Source of the DNA: Neobacillus citreus | Lineage (GTDB): Bacteria; Bacillota; Bacilli; Bacillales; Cytobacillaceae | Reading direction: 5' to 3' | NCBI RefSeq assembly: GCF_018343545.2 | Contig: NZ_JAGYPE020000010.1 | Span: 1 to 64,000 of the forward strand | Length of the DNA stretch: 64,000 nt | In this document: one piece after another, positions 8,451 to 15,781 of the stretch | Numbering within the stretch: position 1 is the stretch's first letter | Layout: the number at the start of each line of letters is the position of its first letter | The notes under the pieces: model-generated | Seen by the model: the letters and a program-made list of their open reading frames with translations, nothing else | Told to the model about the DNA's origin: nothing | Databases searched by the model: none | Position numbers and translations under genes: made by a program

Positions 8451-8747
8451 ATGAGAGAAATTACTGCAAAAGAAGTAGAAAACTTACTAAACCAAGGAAA
8501 AAAATTAAACATTATTGATGTTCGCGAAGTAGATGAAGTGAAGGCCGGCAAAATTCCTGGTGCCATCAATATGCCATTAGGTCTGGTTGAGTTTCGGATG
8601 CATGAGTTAGACAAATCAAAAGAGTATATCATGGTTTGCCGTTCCGGTGGAAGAAGCGGCCGTGCCAGTCAATTTCTCGAAAGCTACGGTTTTAACGTTA
8701 TTAACATGGCCGGCGGAATGCTGGCTTGGGAAGGTAAAGTGGAATAA
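8451..8747 (+). CDS. Single-domain rhodanese sulfurtransferase
   Basis: 98 residues, one rhodanese domain. Active-site loop VCRSGGRSGR carries the catalytic Cys, and NIIDVREVDEVKAGKIPGA is the conserved N-terminal strand. It is cytoplasmic, with no signal. A G-rich site precedes ATG 8451, 11 nt after the DsrE-like gene. It likely moves sulfane sulfur among the TusA/DsrE partners. Confidence 0.9.
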   Translation: MREITAKEVENLLNQGKKLNIIDVREVDEVKAGKIPGAINMPLGLVEFRMHELDKSKEYIMVCRSGGRSGRASQFLESYGFNVINMAGGMLAWEGKVE

Positions 8748-8759
8748 TTTTTTCAATAA

Positions 8760-8775
8760 ATACCCTTGCAGGTAA
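8760..8775. promoter_or_regulatory. CsoR/CstR-like operator site 4
   Basis: ATACCCTTGCAGGTAA, intra-operonic, identical to site 3 in the first 15 bases, just before GGGAGG of the next gene. Confidence 0.5.
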
Positions 8776-8790
8776 AACGGGAGGACAATC

Positions 8791-9369
8791 ATGACAAACA
8801 TGAAGGCAAATGTCGTATTAGATGCTAAGGGCTTGGCATGTCCAATGCCCATCGTGAAAACGAAAAAAGCAATGAATAACCTTGAAGCAGGGCAAGTTAT
8901 CGAAGTGTTAGCAACCGATAAAGGCTCAAAAGCAGATATGAAAGCTTGGGCTGAAAGCACTGGCCACCAATATTTGGGGACTATTGAAGAAGGTGGCGTG
9001 TTAAAGCACTACCTGAGAAAATCTTCAAATGATGAAACAATTGAGAAAAAACATCCAAATGTCATAAATAACGAAGATCTTGAAAAGAAACTTGCTTCTG
9101 CCAATGACAATATTATTTTAGTTGATGTAAGAGAATCGGCAGAATACGTGTTTAACCATATTCCACAGGCTTTATCAATTCCTTTAGATGAATTAGATGA
9201 GCGTTTATCTGAGTTAAATAGAGAAAATGAAATTTACGTAATTTGCCGGACTGGAAGCCGCAGTGATTTTGCTGCTCAAAAATTAGCGGAACAAGGGTTT
9301 AAAAAGGTAATGAACGTCATACCCGGTATGAGTAAATGGACAGGAAATACAACCGGATTAAATAATTAA
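8791..9369 (+). CDS. TusA-rhodanese fusion protein (YrkF-like)
   Basis: 192 residues. The N-terminal TusA domain (GLACPMPIVKTKKAM, about 1-75) is nearly the same as the free TusA upstream. A linker leads to a C-terminal rhodanese domain (about 90-190) with active loop VICRTGSRSDFAA. The same fusion occurs in B. subtilis YrkF. The fusion suggests direct sulfur transfer between the two Cys residues within one polypeptide. Confidence 0.9.
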   Translation: MTNMKANVVLDAKGLACPMPIVKTKKAMNNLEAGQVIEVLATDKGSKADMKAWAESTGHQYLGTIEEGGVLKHYLRKSSNDETIEKKHPNVINNEDLEKKLASANDNIILVDVRESAEYVFNHIPQALSIPLDELDERLSELNRENEIYVICRTGSRSDFAAQKLAEQGFKKVMNVIPGMSKWTGNTTGLNN

Positions 9370-9386
9370 TTTTTTTAGGGAAAAAT

Positions 9387-9402
9387 ATACCTTAGGGGGT
9401 AA
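9387..9402. promoter_or_regulatory. CsoR/CstR-like operator site 5 overlapping a ribosome binding site
   Basis: ATACCTTAGGGGGTAA. Its G-run lies 8-10 nt before ATG 9409, so the right half-site can also serve as Shine-Dalgarno sequence. Confidence 0.5.
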
Positions 9403-9408
9403 TAGAGG

Positions 9409-10536
9409 ATGACAGTAACTGTGATGACAGCAAAGGAAGTAACGAAAAAAGTTTTTAACAAAGAAAAACTGTTTATTTTCGATGTCCGTAATGAGTCTGA
9501 CTTTCAAGATTGGAAAATTGAGGGTGACAACTTCCAGTACTTAAATATTCCATATTTCGAATTACTTGATGGTGTAGAAGAAATTCTAGACAGTATCCCG
9601 ACTGATCAAGAAGTATTAGTCGTTTGTGCGAAAGAAGGGTCTTCCGTTATGGTCGCGGAAATGCTATCTGATGCTGGCCTCGATGTTTCTTACCTACAAG
9701 GTGGCATGAAAACTTGGAGTGAGCATCTAGAGCCTGTTAAAGTTGGAGACTTAACTGATGGAGGGGATCTATATCAATTTGTTCGAATTGGTAAAGGCTG
9801 TTTGTCTTACATGGTAGTTTCGGGCGGCGAAGCAGCGCTGATTGATGCAACTAGGATGACCGATATTTATCTTGATTTCGCCAAAGAAATCGGAGCAAAC
9901 ATTACTCATGTGTTTGATACACACCTTCATGCTGACCATATTTCTGGCGGCCGCAAAATTGCCGAGACAACAGGCGCCACGTACTGGCTGCCTCCAAAGG
10001 ATGCAACGGAAGTTACGTTCGAATATCAACCGTTAGAAGATGGTAATCATGTGACAATCGGAAGTACAACAATTGATATCAACGCCCTATATTCTCCTGG
10101 TCATACCATCGGTTCCACTTCCTTTGTTGTGGATGGCAAATACCTGCTTTCAGGTGACATTTTATTCATCGATTCAATCGGACGTCCTGACCTTGCTGGA
10201 AAGGCAGAAGATTGGGTTGGCGATTTAAGAGAAACTCTATATAATCGATATAAAGAATTATCAGAAGAACTGGTTGTTCTTCCGGCCCATTTTATGATTA
10301 TTGACGAATTAAACGAAGATGGCAGTGTATCAGAAAAATTAGGAGTACTGTTTGCCAAAAACCATGGCCTTAATATAGAGGATGAAAATGAATTCAGAAA
10401 GATGGTAACGGAAAACCTGCCGCCGCAGCCAAACGCGTATCAGGAAATCCGTGAAACCAATATGGGAAAAATCAATCCGGATATTGACCAGCAGAGGGAA
10501 ATGGAAATCGGTCCTAACCGTTGTGCGGTTCGATAA
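9409..10536 (+). CDS. Rhodanese-MBL fusion, persulfide dioxygenase-like (YrkH/CstB-type)
   Basis: 375 residues. The N-terminal rhodanese domain (about 1-105) has active loop [14 protein letters not shown]. The C-terminal ETHE1-like metallo-beta-lactamase domain (about 115-350) has [43 protein letters not shown] and LPAHF, which supply the mononuclear iron site of persulfide dioxygenases. It should oxidise protein- or thiol-bound sulfane sulfur to sulfite, which the TauE/SafE protein downstream could export. Domain order is the reverse of CstB, whose dioxygenase domain comes first. Confidence 0.87.
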   Translation: MTVTVMTAKEVTKKVFNKEKLFIFDVRNESDFQDWKIEGDNFQYLNIPYFELLDGVEEILDSIPTDQEVLVVCAKEGSSVMVAEMLSDAGLDVSYLQGGMKTWSEHLEPVKVGDLTDGGDLYQFVRIGKGCLSYMVVSGGEAALIDATRMTDIYLDFAKEIGANITHVFDTHLHADHISGGRKIAETTGATYWLPPKDATEVTFEYQPLEDGNHVTIGSTTIDINALYSPGHTIGSTSFVVDGKYLLSGDILFIDSIGRPDLAGKAEDWVGDLRETLYNRYKELSEELVVLPAHFMIIDELNEDGSVSEKLGVLFAKNHGLNIEDENEFRKMVTENLPPQPNAYQEIRETNMGKINPDIDQQREMEIGPNRCAVR

Positions 10537-10553
10537 AAAGAGGTGTTTTAACT

Positions 10554-10730
10554 TTGAATGAGGACAAAAAGCAAATAAACGATTGCAACACAACTGGATC
10601 TTGAGGAATTAGCAGGACTAATGTTTCCGGAAATGGTAAACAGGTTAAACAACCGATACCTATATGACCAGGCACGTTAGTTTGGCTCCTGGCAGGAGCC
10701 ATTTACCTAATATATAAAGCGTTTATGTGA
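10554..10730 (+). CDS. Candidate new selenoprotein: small membrane-anchored protein with two in-frame UGA codons
   Basis: A 58-codon frame starts at TTG 10554 (AAGAGGTG 8 nt upstream), 18 nt after the rhodanese-MBL gene and just before the operon terminator. It reads through UGA at 10602 and 10665 and ends at UGA 10728. Predicted features are Cys11, Sec17 in GS-U-GIS, a polar Gly/Asn/Lys segment, Sec38 in PIPI-U-PG, and a C-terminal membrane helix (about 41-57, TLVWLLAGAIYLIYKAF). Each UGA is followed 22-24 nt later by a hairpin loop with a leading G. Selenocysteine reading is supported by selA, selD and other UGA genes in the window. Sec38 could also be a decayed Trp codon (UGG to UGA). No family is recognised. 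Confidence 0.6.
10623..10641 (+). promoter_or_regulatory. Candidate bSECIS hairpin 1 of the small selenoprotein
   Basis: GTTT-CC / GG-T-AAAC with a bulged T and loop GGAAAT. The loop starts 24 nt after UGA 10602-10604. Confidence 0.4.
10684..10700 (+). promoter_or_regulatory. Candidate bSECIS hairpin 2 of the small selenoprotein
   Basis: A perfect 6-bp stem GGCTCC / GGAGCC with loop TGGCA. The loop starts 22 nt after UGA 10665-10667 and has G at position two. Confidence 0.5.
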
Positions 10731-10740
10731 TTCTTTTTCT

Positions 10741-10778
10741 AAAGAGTGTGACATTTTAAGGTCATGCTCTTTCTTTTG
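10741..10778 (+). terminator. Terminator of the sulfur operon
   Basis: A 12-bp stem (AAAGAGTGTGAC / GTCATGCTCTTT, two G-U pairs) with an 8-nt loop and then CTTTT. It places the small selenoprotein inside the operon. Confidence 0.75.
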
Positions 10779-10867
10779 ATTCTTGGTAATTGTTAAATGT
10801 AAAATATGGAATACTGTACGTGGTGGGTTAAAAACGGAAATAGAAAAACAGAAGGAGGCAGAAACGA

Positions 10868-11251
10868 ATGTTTGATTATACGGTAGTTACAGATAAAAAT
10901 ATGGATGAGGCCATTCAAGCTTTGGAGGAAAACCTAAAGACAGAAAAGTTTGGTGTTTTGTGGAAGTTTGATATCAAGGAAAAGCTTCAGGAAAAAGGGC
11001 TGGAGTTCGATAAAGAATTTAAGGTGCTGGAGGTGTGCAACCCACACGAGGCGCAAAGAGTGTTAACTGATAATGAAATGGCTGGATATTTTTTGCCGTG
11101 TAAAATTGTTGTTTATGAAAGCCAAGGAAAAACAAAAATTGGCATGCCTAAACCAACAGCACTTATTAGTCTTTTACAAGATGATAAGATGAAACAATTT
11201 GCAGGTGACATAGAAGATCGCTTAATAAATTGCATAAAGAACAGTATTTAA
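10868..11251 (+). CDS. DUF302 family protein
   Basis: 127 residues. The pattern FDYTVVTDKNMDEAIQALEENLKTEKFGVLWKFDIKEKL and the later VCNPHEAQRVL and LPCKIVVYE strands are characteristic of DUF302, a small dimeric alpha/beta family often found with sulfur and heavy-metal genes. AGAAGGAGG precedes ATG 10868. It has its own unit between two terminators, with no CstR-like palindrome seen upstream. Two Cys residues (VC-NPHE and LPC) are possible functional thiols. Biochemical role unknown. Confidence 0.85.
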   Translation: MFDYTVVTDKNMDEAIQALEENLKTEKFGVLWKFDIKEKLQEKGLEFDKEFKVLEVCNPHEAQRVLTDNEMAGYFLPCKIVVYESQGKTKIGMPKPTALISLLQDDKMKQFAGDIEDRLINCIKNSI

Positions 11252-11265
11252 ATTGGATGACAAAA

Positions 11266-11288
11266 AGAGCCTCGATCAACGAGGCTTC
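11266..11288 (+). terminator. Weak terminator after DUF302 gene
   Basis: Stem AGCCTCG / CGAGGCT with a 5-nt loop; only a short pyrimidine run follows. Confidence 0.5.
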
Positions 11289-11312
11289 CTATTTCCAATA
11301 CAAATAAAATCA

Positions 11313-11341
11313 TTGACACAATACCCTTGTGGGTATAACAT
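11313..11341 (+). promoter_or_regulatory. Promoter P2 of the sulfur locus with embedded CsoR/CstR-like operator (site 6)
   Basis: TTGACA (11313-11318), 17 nt, TAACAT (11336-11341). The spacer holds ATACCCTTGTGGGTAT (11321-11336), the most symmetric of the eight sites. Architecture is the same as in promoter P1. Confidence 0.7.
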
Positions 11342-11380
11342 AAAAGGATGTCAGTGCTGTTCTTGAATTGGAGGGTCTAA

Positions 11381-11752
11381 ATGAAATTTTTGATTTTACC
11401 TATACTAGTATTTATCTATATTGTGTATAAAAGATATTTCCCGGTATTTGGTGTTTCATCGGGTCATTTAAAGGATCTTCAGTTAGATGAAGTTTCTTTA
11501 CTAGATGTCAGAGACTATAATGAATCTGATAAAAATCAAATCAAAGGAGCAACAAATATCCCCATAGCTTACCTTGAACGACATTTTAATGAAATTCCCA
11601 AAAGGCAGATTTACTTAGTAGCTTCCAATTTTCTTGAAAAAAATATGGGAATACGTTTTTTAAGGAAAAAGGGTTTTAAGGTTGTAAACTATACCATTGT
11701 TAAACCAAACAAATTTATTTTAAAGAAAAACACAATAGAAAAATGCTGTTAA
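11381..11752 (+). CDS. Membrane-anchored rhodanese-like protein lacking the catalytic Cys
   Basis: 123 residues: an N-terminal membrane helix (about 2-18) then a rhodanese-like domain (SLLDVRDYNESDKNQIKGATNIPIAYL). Where active rhodaneses have a Cys-containing loop, this protein reads LVASNFLEKNMG, so Ser replaces Cys and the loop is altered. The domain end is also divergent and the protein finishes in Cys-Cys. It was probably derived by duplication from the intact paralogue 90 bp downstream. It may bind rather than transfer sulfur, or use the terminal Cys pair. Transcribed from promoter P2. Confidence 0.75.
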   Translation: MKFLILPILVFIYIVYKRYFPVFGVSSGHLKDLQLDEVSLLDVRDYNESDKNQIKGATNIPIAYLERHFNEIPKRQIYLVASNFLEKNMGIRFLRKKGFKVVNYTIVKPNKFILKKNTIEKCC

Positions 11753-11802
11753 ATTAATTTTAATGAGAAAGAGTAGATCTTCATATTTTTTTATAAATCC
11801 AA

Positions 11803-11818
11803 ATACCCATATAGGTAT
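11803..11818. promoter_or_regulatory. CsoR/CstR-like operator site 7
   Basis: ATACCCATATAGGTAT, followed by AAAATATTAGGAGG. It nearly matches site 2 (15 of 16 bases). Confidence 0.55.
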
Positions 11819-11837
11819 AAAATATTAGGAGGTTTCC

Positions 11838-12197
11838 ATGCAATATTTAAATTACATCATCATTGCTTTATTTATAATCTTTATCATTAAACGGTTCCTG
11901 CCAATAAAAGGTGTTACGCATATTACAACTGCGGAGTTAAATTCAATCTTAAATGATAATAACAAACAGTTTGTTGATGTCCGAACACCAGGAGAGTTTA
12001 AAGGAAACCATATCAAAGGCTTCAAAAATATTCCCCTCCACCAACTAGCACAGAAAGCTGAGAAAGAACTGTCGAAAGAAAAAGAAGTGGTTGTGATCTG
12101 TCAAAGTGGCATGAGAAGCCAAAAAGCAAGTAAACAATTAAAAAATTTGGGTTATAAAGTAACTAATGTTAGAGGCGGTATGAGTGCTTGGCATTAA
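11838..12197 (+). CDS. Membrane-anchored rhodanese (YqhL-like)
   Basis: 119 residues. An N-terminal membrane helix (about 4-20, LNYIIIALFIIFIIKRFL) is followed by a complete rhodanese domain with active loop VVICQSGMRSQKAS and the terminal NVRGGMSAW strand. It resembles B. subtilis YqhL in layout and length. Membrane anchoring next to an anion exporter gene suggests it processes sulfane sulfur at the cytoplasmic membrane face. Confidence 0.88.
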   Translation: MQYLNYIIIALFIIFIIKRFLPIKGVTHITTAELNSILNDNNKQFVDVRTPGEFKGNHIKGFKNIPLHQLAQKAEKELSKEKEVVVICQSGMRSQKASKQLKNLGYKVTNVRGGMSAWH

Positions 12198-12245
12198 CAA
12201 TAAAGGCTTCCGATTAGAGGTCACTTTCCTAAAAAGGAGGACATC

Positions 12246-13022
12246 ATGGATATCAGTTTACTCATTACGCTTTTCCTAATTGGCTTCGTCGGCTCTTTTA
12301 TATCAGGGATGTTGGGAATAGGCGGCGCCATTATCAATTTCCCGATGTTGTTGTATATTCCTGCTCTATTGGGTGTTGGCCATTTTTCAGCACACGAGGT
12401 ATCCGGAATTACAGCCATCCAAGTCTTCTTCGCCACAATTGGCGGTGTAATGGCTTACCGCAAGGGTGGATTTTTGAATAAAACATTGATCGCTTATATG
12501 GGCATTAGTATTTTACTAGGAAGTTTTATTGGGGGATTCAGTTCCACTCATATGCCGGAAAGCGGAATCAACATCGTATATGGTATTTTAGCGTTAATTG
12601 CCGTGATTATGATGTTTGTACCTAAGAAGGGCGTAGATGATATTCCGCTAGATCAAGTGAATTTTAACAAATGGCTTGCTGCTTTGTTTGCTTTCATTGT
12701 AGGAATTGGCGCTGGTATTGTCGGTGCAGGAGGGGCATTTTTATTGGTGCCGATTATGCTTACCGTGCTAAAAATACCAACGAGAATGACGATCGCCTCA
12801 TCTTTGGCCATTACACTTATTTCATCAATCGGTGCAGTCACCGGAAAAATATCTACGGGACAAGTGCCAATTATACCTTCAATCATCATGGTAGCAGCCA
12901 GTCTCTTTGCCTCTCCAATAGGGGCAAATGCCGGAAAAAGAGTGAATACTAAGGTTTTGCAGGTAATCATGGGGGTTTTAATCCTGGCCACTGCAGTGAA
13001 GACGTGGATGGAAATTTTATGA
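12246..13022 (+). CDS. TauE/SafE (YrkJ-like) sulfite/organosulfonate exporter family permease
   Basis: 258 residues with about eight membrane helices in two repeated halves, each starting with a Gly-rich motif ([18 protein letters not shown] and [20 protein letters not shown]), the hallmark of TauE/SafE. It probably exports sulfite or thiosulfate produced by the persulfide dioxygenase. AAGGAGG precedes ATG 12246. It is followed by a terminator and belongs to the P2 transcript. Confidence 0.9.
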   Translation: MDISLLITLFLIGFVGSFISGMLGIGGAIINFPMLLYIPALLGVGHFSAHEVSGITAIQVFFATIGGVMAYRKGGFLNKTLIAYMGISILLGSFIGGFSSTHMPESGINIVYGILALIAVIMMFVPKKGVDDIPLDQVNFNKWLAALFAFIVGIGAGIVGAGGAFLLVPIMLTVLKIPTRMTIASSLAITLISSIGAVTGKISTGQVPIIPSIIMVAASLFASPIGANAGKRVNTKVLQVIMGVLILATAVKTWMEIL

Positions 13023-13023
13023 T

Positions 13024-13049
13024 AAAAAGGGCTTATTAAGCCCTTTTTA
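13024..13049 (+). terminator. Rho-independent terminator after TauE/SafE gene
   Basis: AAAAAGGGCTT / AAGCCCTTTTT with a 3-nt loop. Confidence 0.85.
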
Positions 13050-13050
13050 T

Positions 13051-13066
13051 ATACCCCTTATAGTAT
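13051..13066. promoter_or_regulatory. CsoR/CstR-like operator site 8 (less symmetric)
   Basis: ATACCCCTTATAGTAT, 30 nt upstream of the redoxin start and directly after the previous terminator. It matches the pattern less well than the others. Confidence 0.45.
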
Positions 13067-13097
13067 AATAAGTAAAAGCTATAAAAAGGAGGGCGCT

Positions 13098-14000
13098 ATG
13101 CAAGTAATACAAATTGGTTCACTAGCTATTTCGGTAAAATGGCTACTTCTCGGGGTTGGTTTACTGATTGGCCTCTTCGTCATCAAATTTTGGGTAAGCA
13201 AAACACATGAAGCGGAGTTACATAAGAGGGTATTTGATTTGTTGGTAAATACACTTATTTTAGGATTTTTTATTTGGAAGGGAAGTCTAATCATTCTCGA
13301 ACCATCGATTGTGATGAAAAGTCCATTATCCTTGTTATATTTTACTGGAGGAAGCAAGGGTCTGATTCTTGCCATGATTGGGTCCCTTATCTATTTCGTT
13401 TTCAAAGGACGAAAAATAAATATTCCCAATCCGCTTATCAAAAAAATCCTAGCAGTAACTGCTTTATCAGGGCTGATTGGATGGACAATGTATGATTTTG
13501 CTTTCTCACGAACCAAGCTTGATAAAACTGTACAAGAAGGGCAGACAGTGCACCAAAATTCTGATGAAATTGGAATAAAAGAAGGAAATAAAGCTCCCAA
13601 TTTCCAATTGGAGAATATAGAGGGGCAACAAGTTCAACTGTCTGACTTTAAAGGGAAAAAGGTAATCTTAAATCTATGGGCAACCTGGTGTCCGCCATGT
13701 AAAGCGGAAATGCCTCATATGAAAGATTTCTATCAGGAACAAAAAGGGAAAGATGTTGAAATTGTTGCTGTAAATCTAACCACATCAGAGAAGAATCCAG
13801 ATAGGGTAGAACAGTTCGTGAAGGATTACGGCTTAACCTTTCCTGTCTTACTTGATGAAAGCGGAGAAATAGCTGACGTATATCATGCCATTACGATTCC
13901 AACAAGTTATTTCATCGATACAAATGGGATCATTCATAAAAGAATAGTTGGTCCAATGGATAAAGAGATGATGACAGATTTGATTAATGGCATGAAATAA
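13098..14000 (+). CDS. Membrane protein fused to a TlpA/ResA-type thiol-disulfide redoxin
   Basis: 300 residues. Residues 1-135 carry about four membrane helices of a type seen in some prolipoprotein transferase-like and redoxin-fused proteins. Residues about 160-298 form a TlpA/ResA-like thioredoxin fold with active site WATWCPPC and the cis-Pro segment TIPTSYFID. The redoxin domain should face outward and reduce extracytoplasmic thiols. The gene has its own operator-like site and closes the sulfur locus. Confidence 0.85.
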   Translation: MQVIQIGSLAISVKWLLLGVGLLIGLFVIKFWVSKTHEAELHKRVFDLLVNTLILGFFIWKGSLIILEPSIVMKSPLSLLYFTGGSKGLILAMIGSLIYFVFKGRKINIPNPLIKKILAVTALSGLIGWTMYDFAFSRTKLDKTVQEGQTVHQNSDEIGIKEGNKAPNFQLENIEGQQVQLSDFKGKKVILNLWATWCPPCKAEMPHMKDFYQEQKGKDVEIVAVNLTTSEKNPDRVEQFVKDYGLTFPVLLDESGEIADVYHAITIPTSYFIDTNGIIHKRIVGPMDKEMMTDLINGMK

Positions 14001-14018
14001 ATACTAGGCTATTGAAAA

Positions 14019-14066
14019 TAAAAGCACATTCTAAGCGGGAGCCTTCTTCTTAGAACGTGCTTTTTT
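14019..14066 (+). terminator. Bidirectional terminator
   Basis: A stem AAAAGCACATTCTAAG / CTTAGAACGTGCTTTT (one mismatch) with T-runs on both strands, between convergent genes. Confidence 0.8.
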
Positions 14067-14069
14067 AAA

Positions 14070-14303
14070 TTAATTGTTAATCATACAATTAGTACTTGAT
14101 TCTTTTTTCATTTGAGTTACGCAATCTTTATGCATTTCTTTTAATTGTTTTTCACTTAGCTGCGGGTGTTTTTCCTGCATCATCGGGAGCATTTCTTTGA
14201 AATCTCCCACCTTGCATGCAATCTGGTCACTGGCCGCTAAAACGCCAGTTCCTAATCCCAGTAACAAAATGATGGTAAGAGCACTTGTGGCTATTTTTTT
14301 CAT
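14070..14303 (-). CDS. Small secreted protein of unknown function
   Basis: 77 residues with a clear signal peptide (KKIATSALTIILLLGLGTGVLA, cleavage after ALA-type site near residue 23). The mature part is ~54 residues, Lys/Met/Glu-rich with three Cys (ACKV, KDCV, NCMI). ATG 14303 has GGAGGAAA upstream. Its position between a membrane redoxin and a selenoprotein suggests exported thiol chemistry, but no family is recognised. Confidence 0.6.
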   Translation of the reverse strand: MKKIATSALTIILLLGLGTGVLAASDQIACKVGDFKEMLPMMQEKHPQLSEKQLKEMHKDCVTQMKKESSTNCMINN

Positions 14304-14506
14304 TTCATTTTCCTCCTTAGCAGTATATTAATTTCTACAATTCTATTTTATAACGGTTTTTATTATACGGAGCGGGGTAATTTTGACAAGTTAGTAAACT
14401 TTAGAAAAGTAAACACATTATCGTCAAATTTTTAAGCATTTTATTACTTTCTAACACCGCGATAGGTTAAAATAAAAAGGTGATTATGAAACAGGAGGAA
14501 ATGAAC

Positions 14507-14785
14507 ATGAACATCACAGACCAAGCTCGTGATCTGTTAAAACAAGTGTTCAAGGAAGAGAATGCCAACAACATTCGTATCTTTTTTGAAGGCTATGGCT
14601 GAGGTGAGCCAAGAATTGGACTGGCTCTGGATGAGCCGGATGCAGACGATATAATCGTCACAATAAACGAAATCACAGTCGCAATCGACCCAATCATTGA
14701 ACCTAATACAGAAGGCTTAACCATAGACCGAAGCGGAGATGGAAAAGGCATTTCTTTGATTGGCAATACGGGTGCATGCTGTTAG
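14507..14785 (+). CDS. HesB-like selenoprotein (IscA/ErpA-type fold, Sec32)
   Basis: 92 residues with an in-frame UGA at 14600-14602. The N-terminal NITDQARDLLKQVFKEENAN and FFEGYG-U-GEPRIGLALDEP match HesB-like selenoproteins, where Sec replaces the first metal-ligating Cys of A-type iron-sulfur carriers. The protein ends in GNTGACC, keeping the C-terminal Cys pair. ATG 14507 has AGGAGG 8 nt upstream; an in-frame ATG at 14501 is too close. A hairpin with loop TGGAT lies 25 nt after UGA. It has its own terminator. Ordinary gene calling would split or miss it. Confidence 0.88.
14623..14637 (+). promoter_or_regulatory. Candidate bSECIS of HesB-like selenoprotein 1
   Basis: GGCTC / GAGCC with loop TGGAT, loop starting 25 nt after the UGA. 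A competing pairing (14606-14611 with 14622-14627) is possible. Confidence 0.45.
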
Positions 14786-14788
14786 TAG

Positions 14789-14816
14789 AAAAGACCTATC
14801 TAGGTCTTTTTTGTTT
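14789..14816 (+). terminator. Rho-independent terminator after HesB-like gene
   Basis: AAAAGACCTA / TAGGTCTTTT with a 2-nt loop and T-run. Confidence 0.85.
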
Positions 14817-14911
14817 TTATCGACATGAACTTATCAACTTAATGGAACAGAATGTTTAGGAGCTGGAGATAAGTTGATACACTGGAGTGAAGGGAGGAGA
14901 AATAAACGCGT

Positions 14912-15745
14912 ATGGAGATCAATACGAAAGAAACATTTGCTAAGAAAATCCTTACAGCGGCAAATGGGTATTTGGATGTTGGGTTTACACATTCATTGAA
15001 TCCATATAGTGGCTGCGCCTTTTCGTGCAGGTACTGTTATGTAAGGGAAATGCCTATGCAACGATTTAAAGGAATTCCATGGGGAGAATGGTTAGACATT
15101 AAAACAAATGCAGCGGAGAATTACCGGAATGAAATGATAAAAATTCGCAAGAATAACAAACCGGTGAATATTTTTATGTCTTCTGCAACAGATCCGTACC
15201 AGCCAATGGAACGAAAAGCAGGTATTACACGGGCCATACTGGAAGAAATGCTGGAAAACCCGCCTGATTTTCTTCAAATCCAAACACGGAGCCCACTCAT
15301 CACAAGAGATATCGATTTATTGTTAAAATTAAAGGACAAATGTAATACCCTTGTTTCCATGACGATTGAAACAGATAGGGAAGATGTAAAGCAAATCTTT
15401 GCACCATATGCACCTGGAATTAAATTGCGGTTAAAAGCGTTAAAAGAAGTTCACGATGCCGGAATATCCACCCAAGCCTCGATTTCTCCCGTTTTGCCAT
15501 TTACCCCGGATTTCCCAAAAGTTTTGGATAGCAGGGTGGATCATATTTGGATTGATACGCTTAGTATTGGTGATGGTTTGATGGGAAAGCGCTCGGCGAG
15601 GTTAGGAATGCCGGCTGTATTTGAAGAGCACGGATTATCAGATTGGTATCAAAAAAATTTACATGTAAGGGTCGAAAACTTTTTTAAAAAATATTTTCCT
15701 AGTGAAATGATAAGAGTTTCTAAAAGTGAAGCTTTCCTAAAATAA
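14912..15745 (+). CDS. SPL-family radical SAM protein
   Basis: 277 residues. The radical SAM cluster motif CAFSCRYCYV (CX3CX2C) is near residue 34, preceded by LNPYSG as in the spore-photoproduct-lyase-like family of small radical SAM proteins. MSSATDPYQPMERK is another conserved stretch of that family. It should bind a 4Fe-4S cluster and SAM; substrate unknown. Start ATG 14912 has GGAGGAG about 12 nt upstream, a long spacing. It follows the HesB-like selenoprotein in the same direction but after a terminator. Confidence 0.85.
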   Translation: MEINTKETFAKKILTAANGYLDVGFTHSLNPYSGCAFSCRYCYVREMPMQRFKGIPWGEWLDIKTNAAENYRNEMIKIRKNNKPVNIFMSSATDPYQPMERKAGITRAILEEMLENPPDFLQIQTRSPLITRDIDLLLKLKDKCNTLVSMTIETDREDVKQIFAPYAPGIKLRLKALKEVHDAGISTQASISPVLPFTPDFPKVLDSRVDHIWIDTLSIGDGLMGKRSARLGMPAVFEEHGLSDWYQKNLHVRVENFFKKYFPSEMIRVSKSEAFLK

Positions 15746-15779
15746 ATAAGACCACCCATTTTACTGGGTGGTCTTATTG
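15744..15779 (+). terminator. Bidirectional terminator
   Basis: AATAAGACCACCCA / TGGGTGGTCTTATT-type stem between convergent genes. Confidence 0.85.
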
Positions 15780-15781
15780 TA

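Noticed and set aside
10602..10604. UGA as a plain stop, making the region after the MBL gene non-coding
   Set aside because: The frame continues coherently to a membrane helix, has a good start site, lies before the operon terminator, and SECIS-like hairpins follow. A plain stop remains possible and is reflected in the confidence.
10728..10730. Third in-frame UGA of the small selenoprotein read as Sec
   Set aside because: No hairpin at the needed distance, and only three Phe codons remain before TAA; it is taken as the true stop.
12671..12952. 93-codon plus ORF in another frame of the TauE/SafE gene
   Set aside because: Shadow frame with Cys/His/Arg-rich nonsense composition inside a well-conserved permease.
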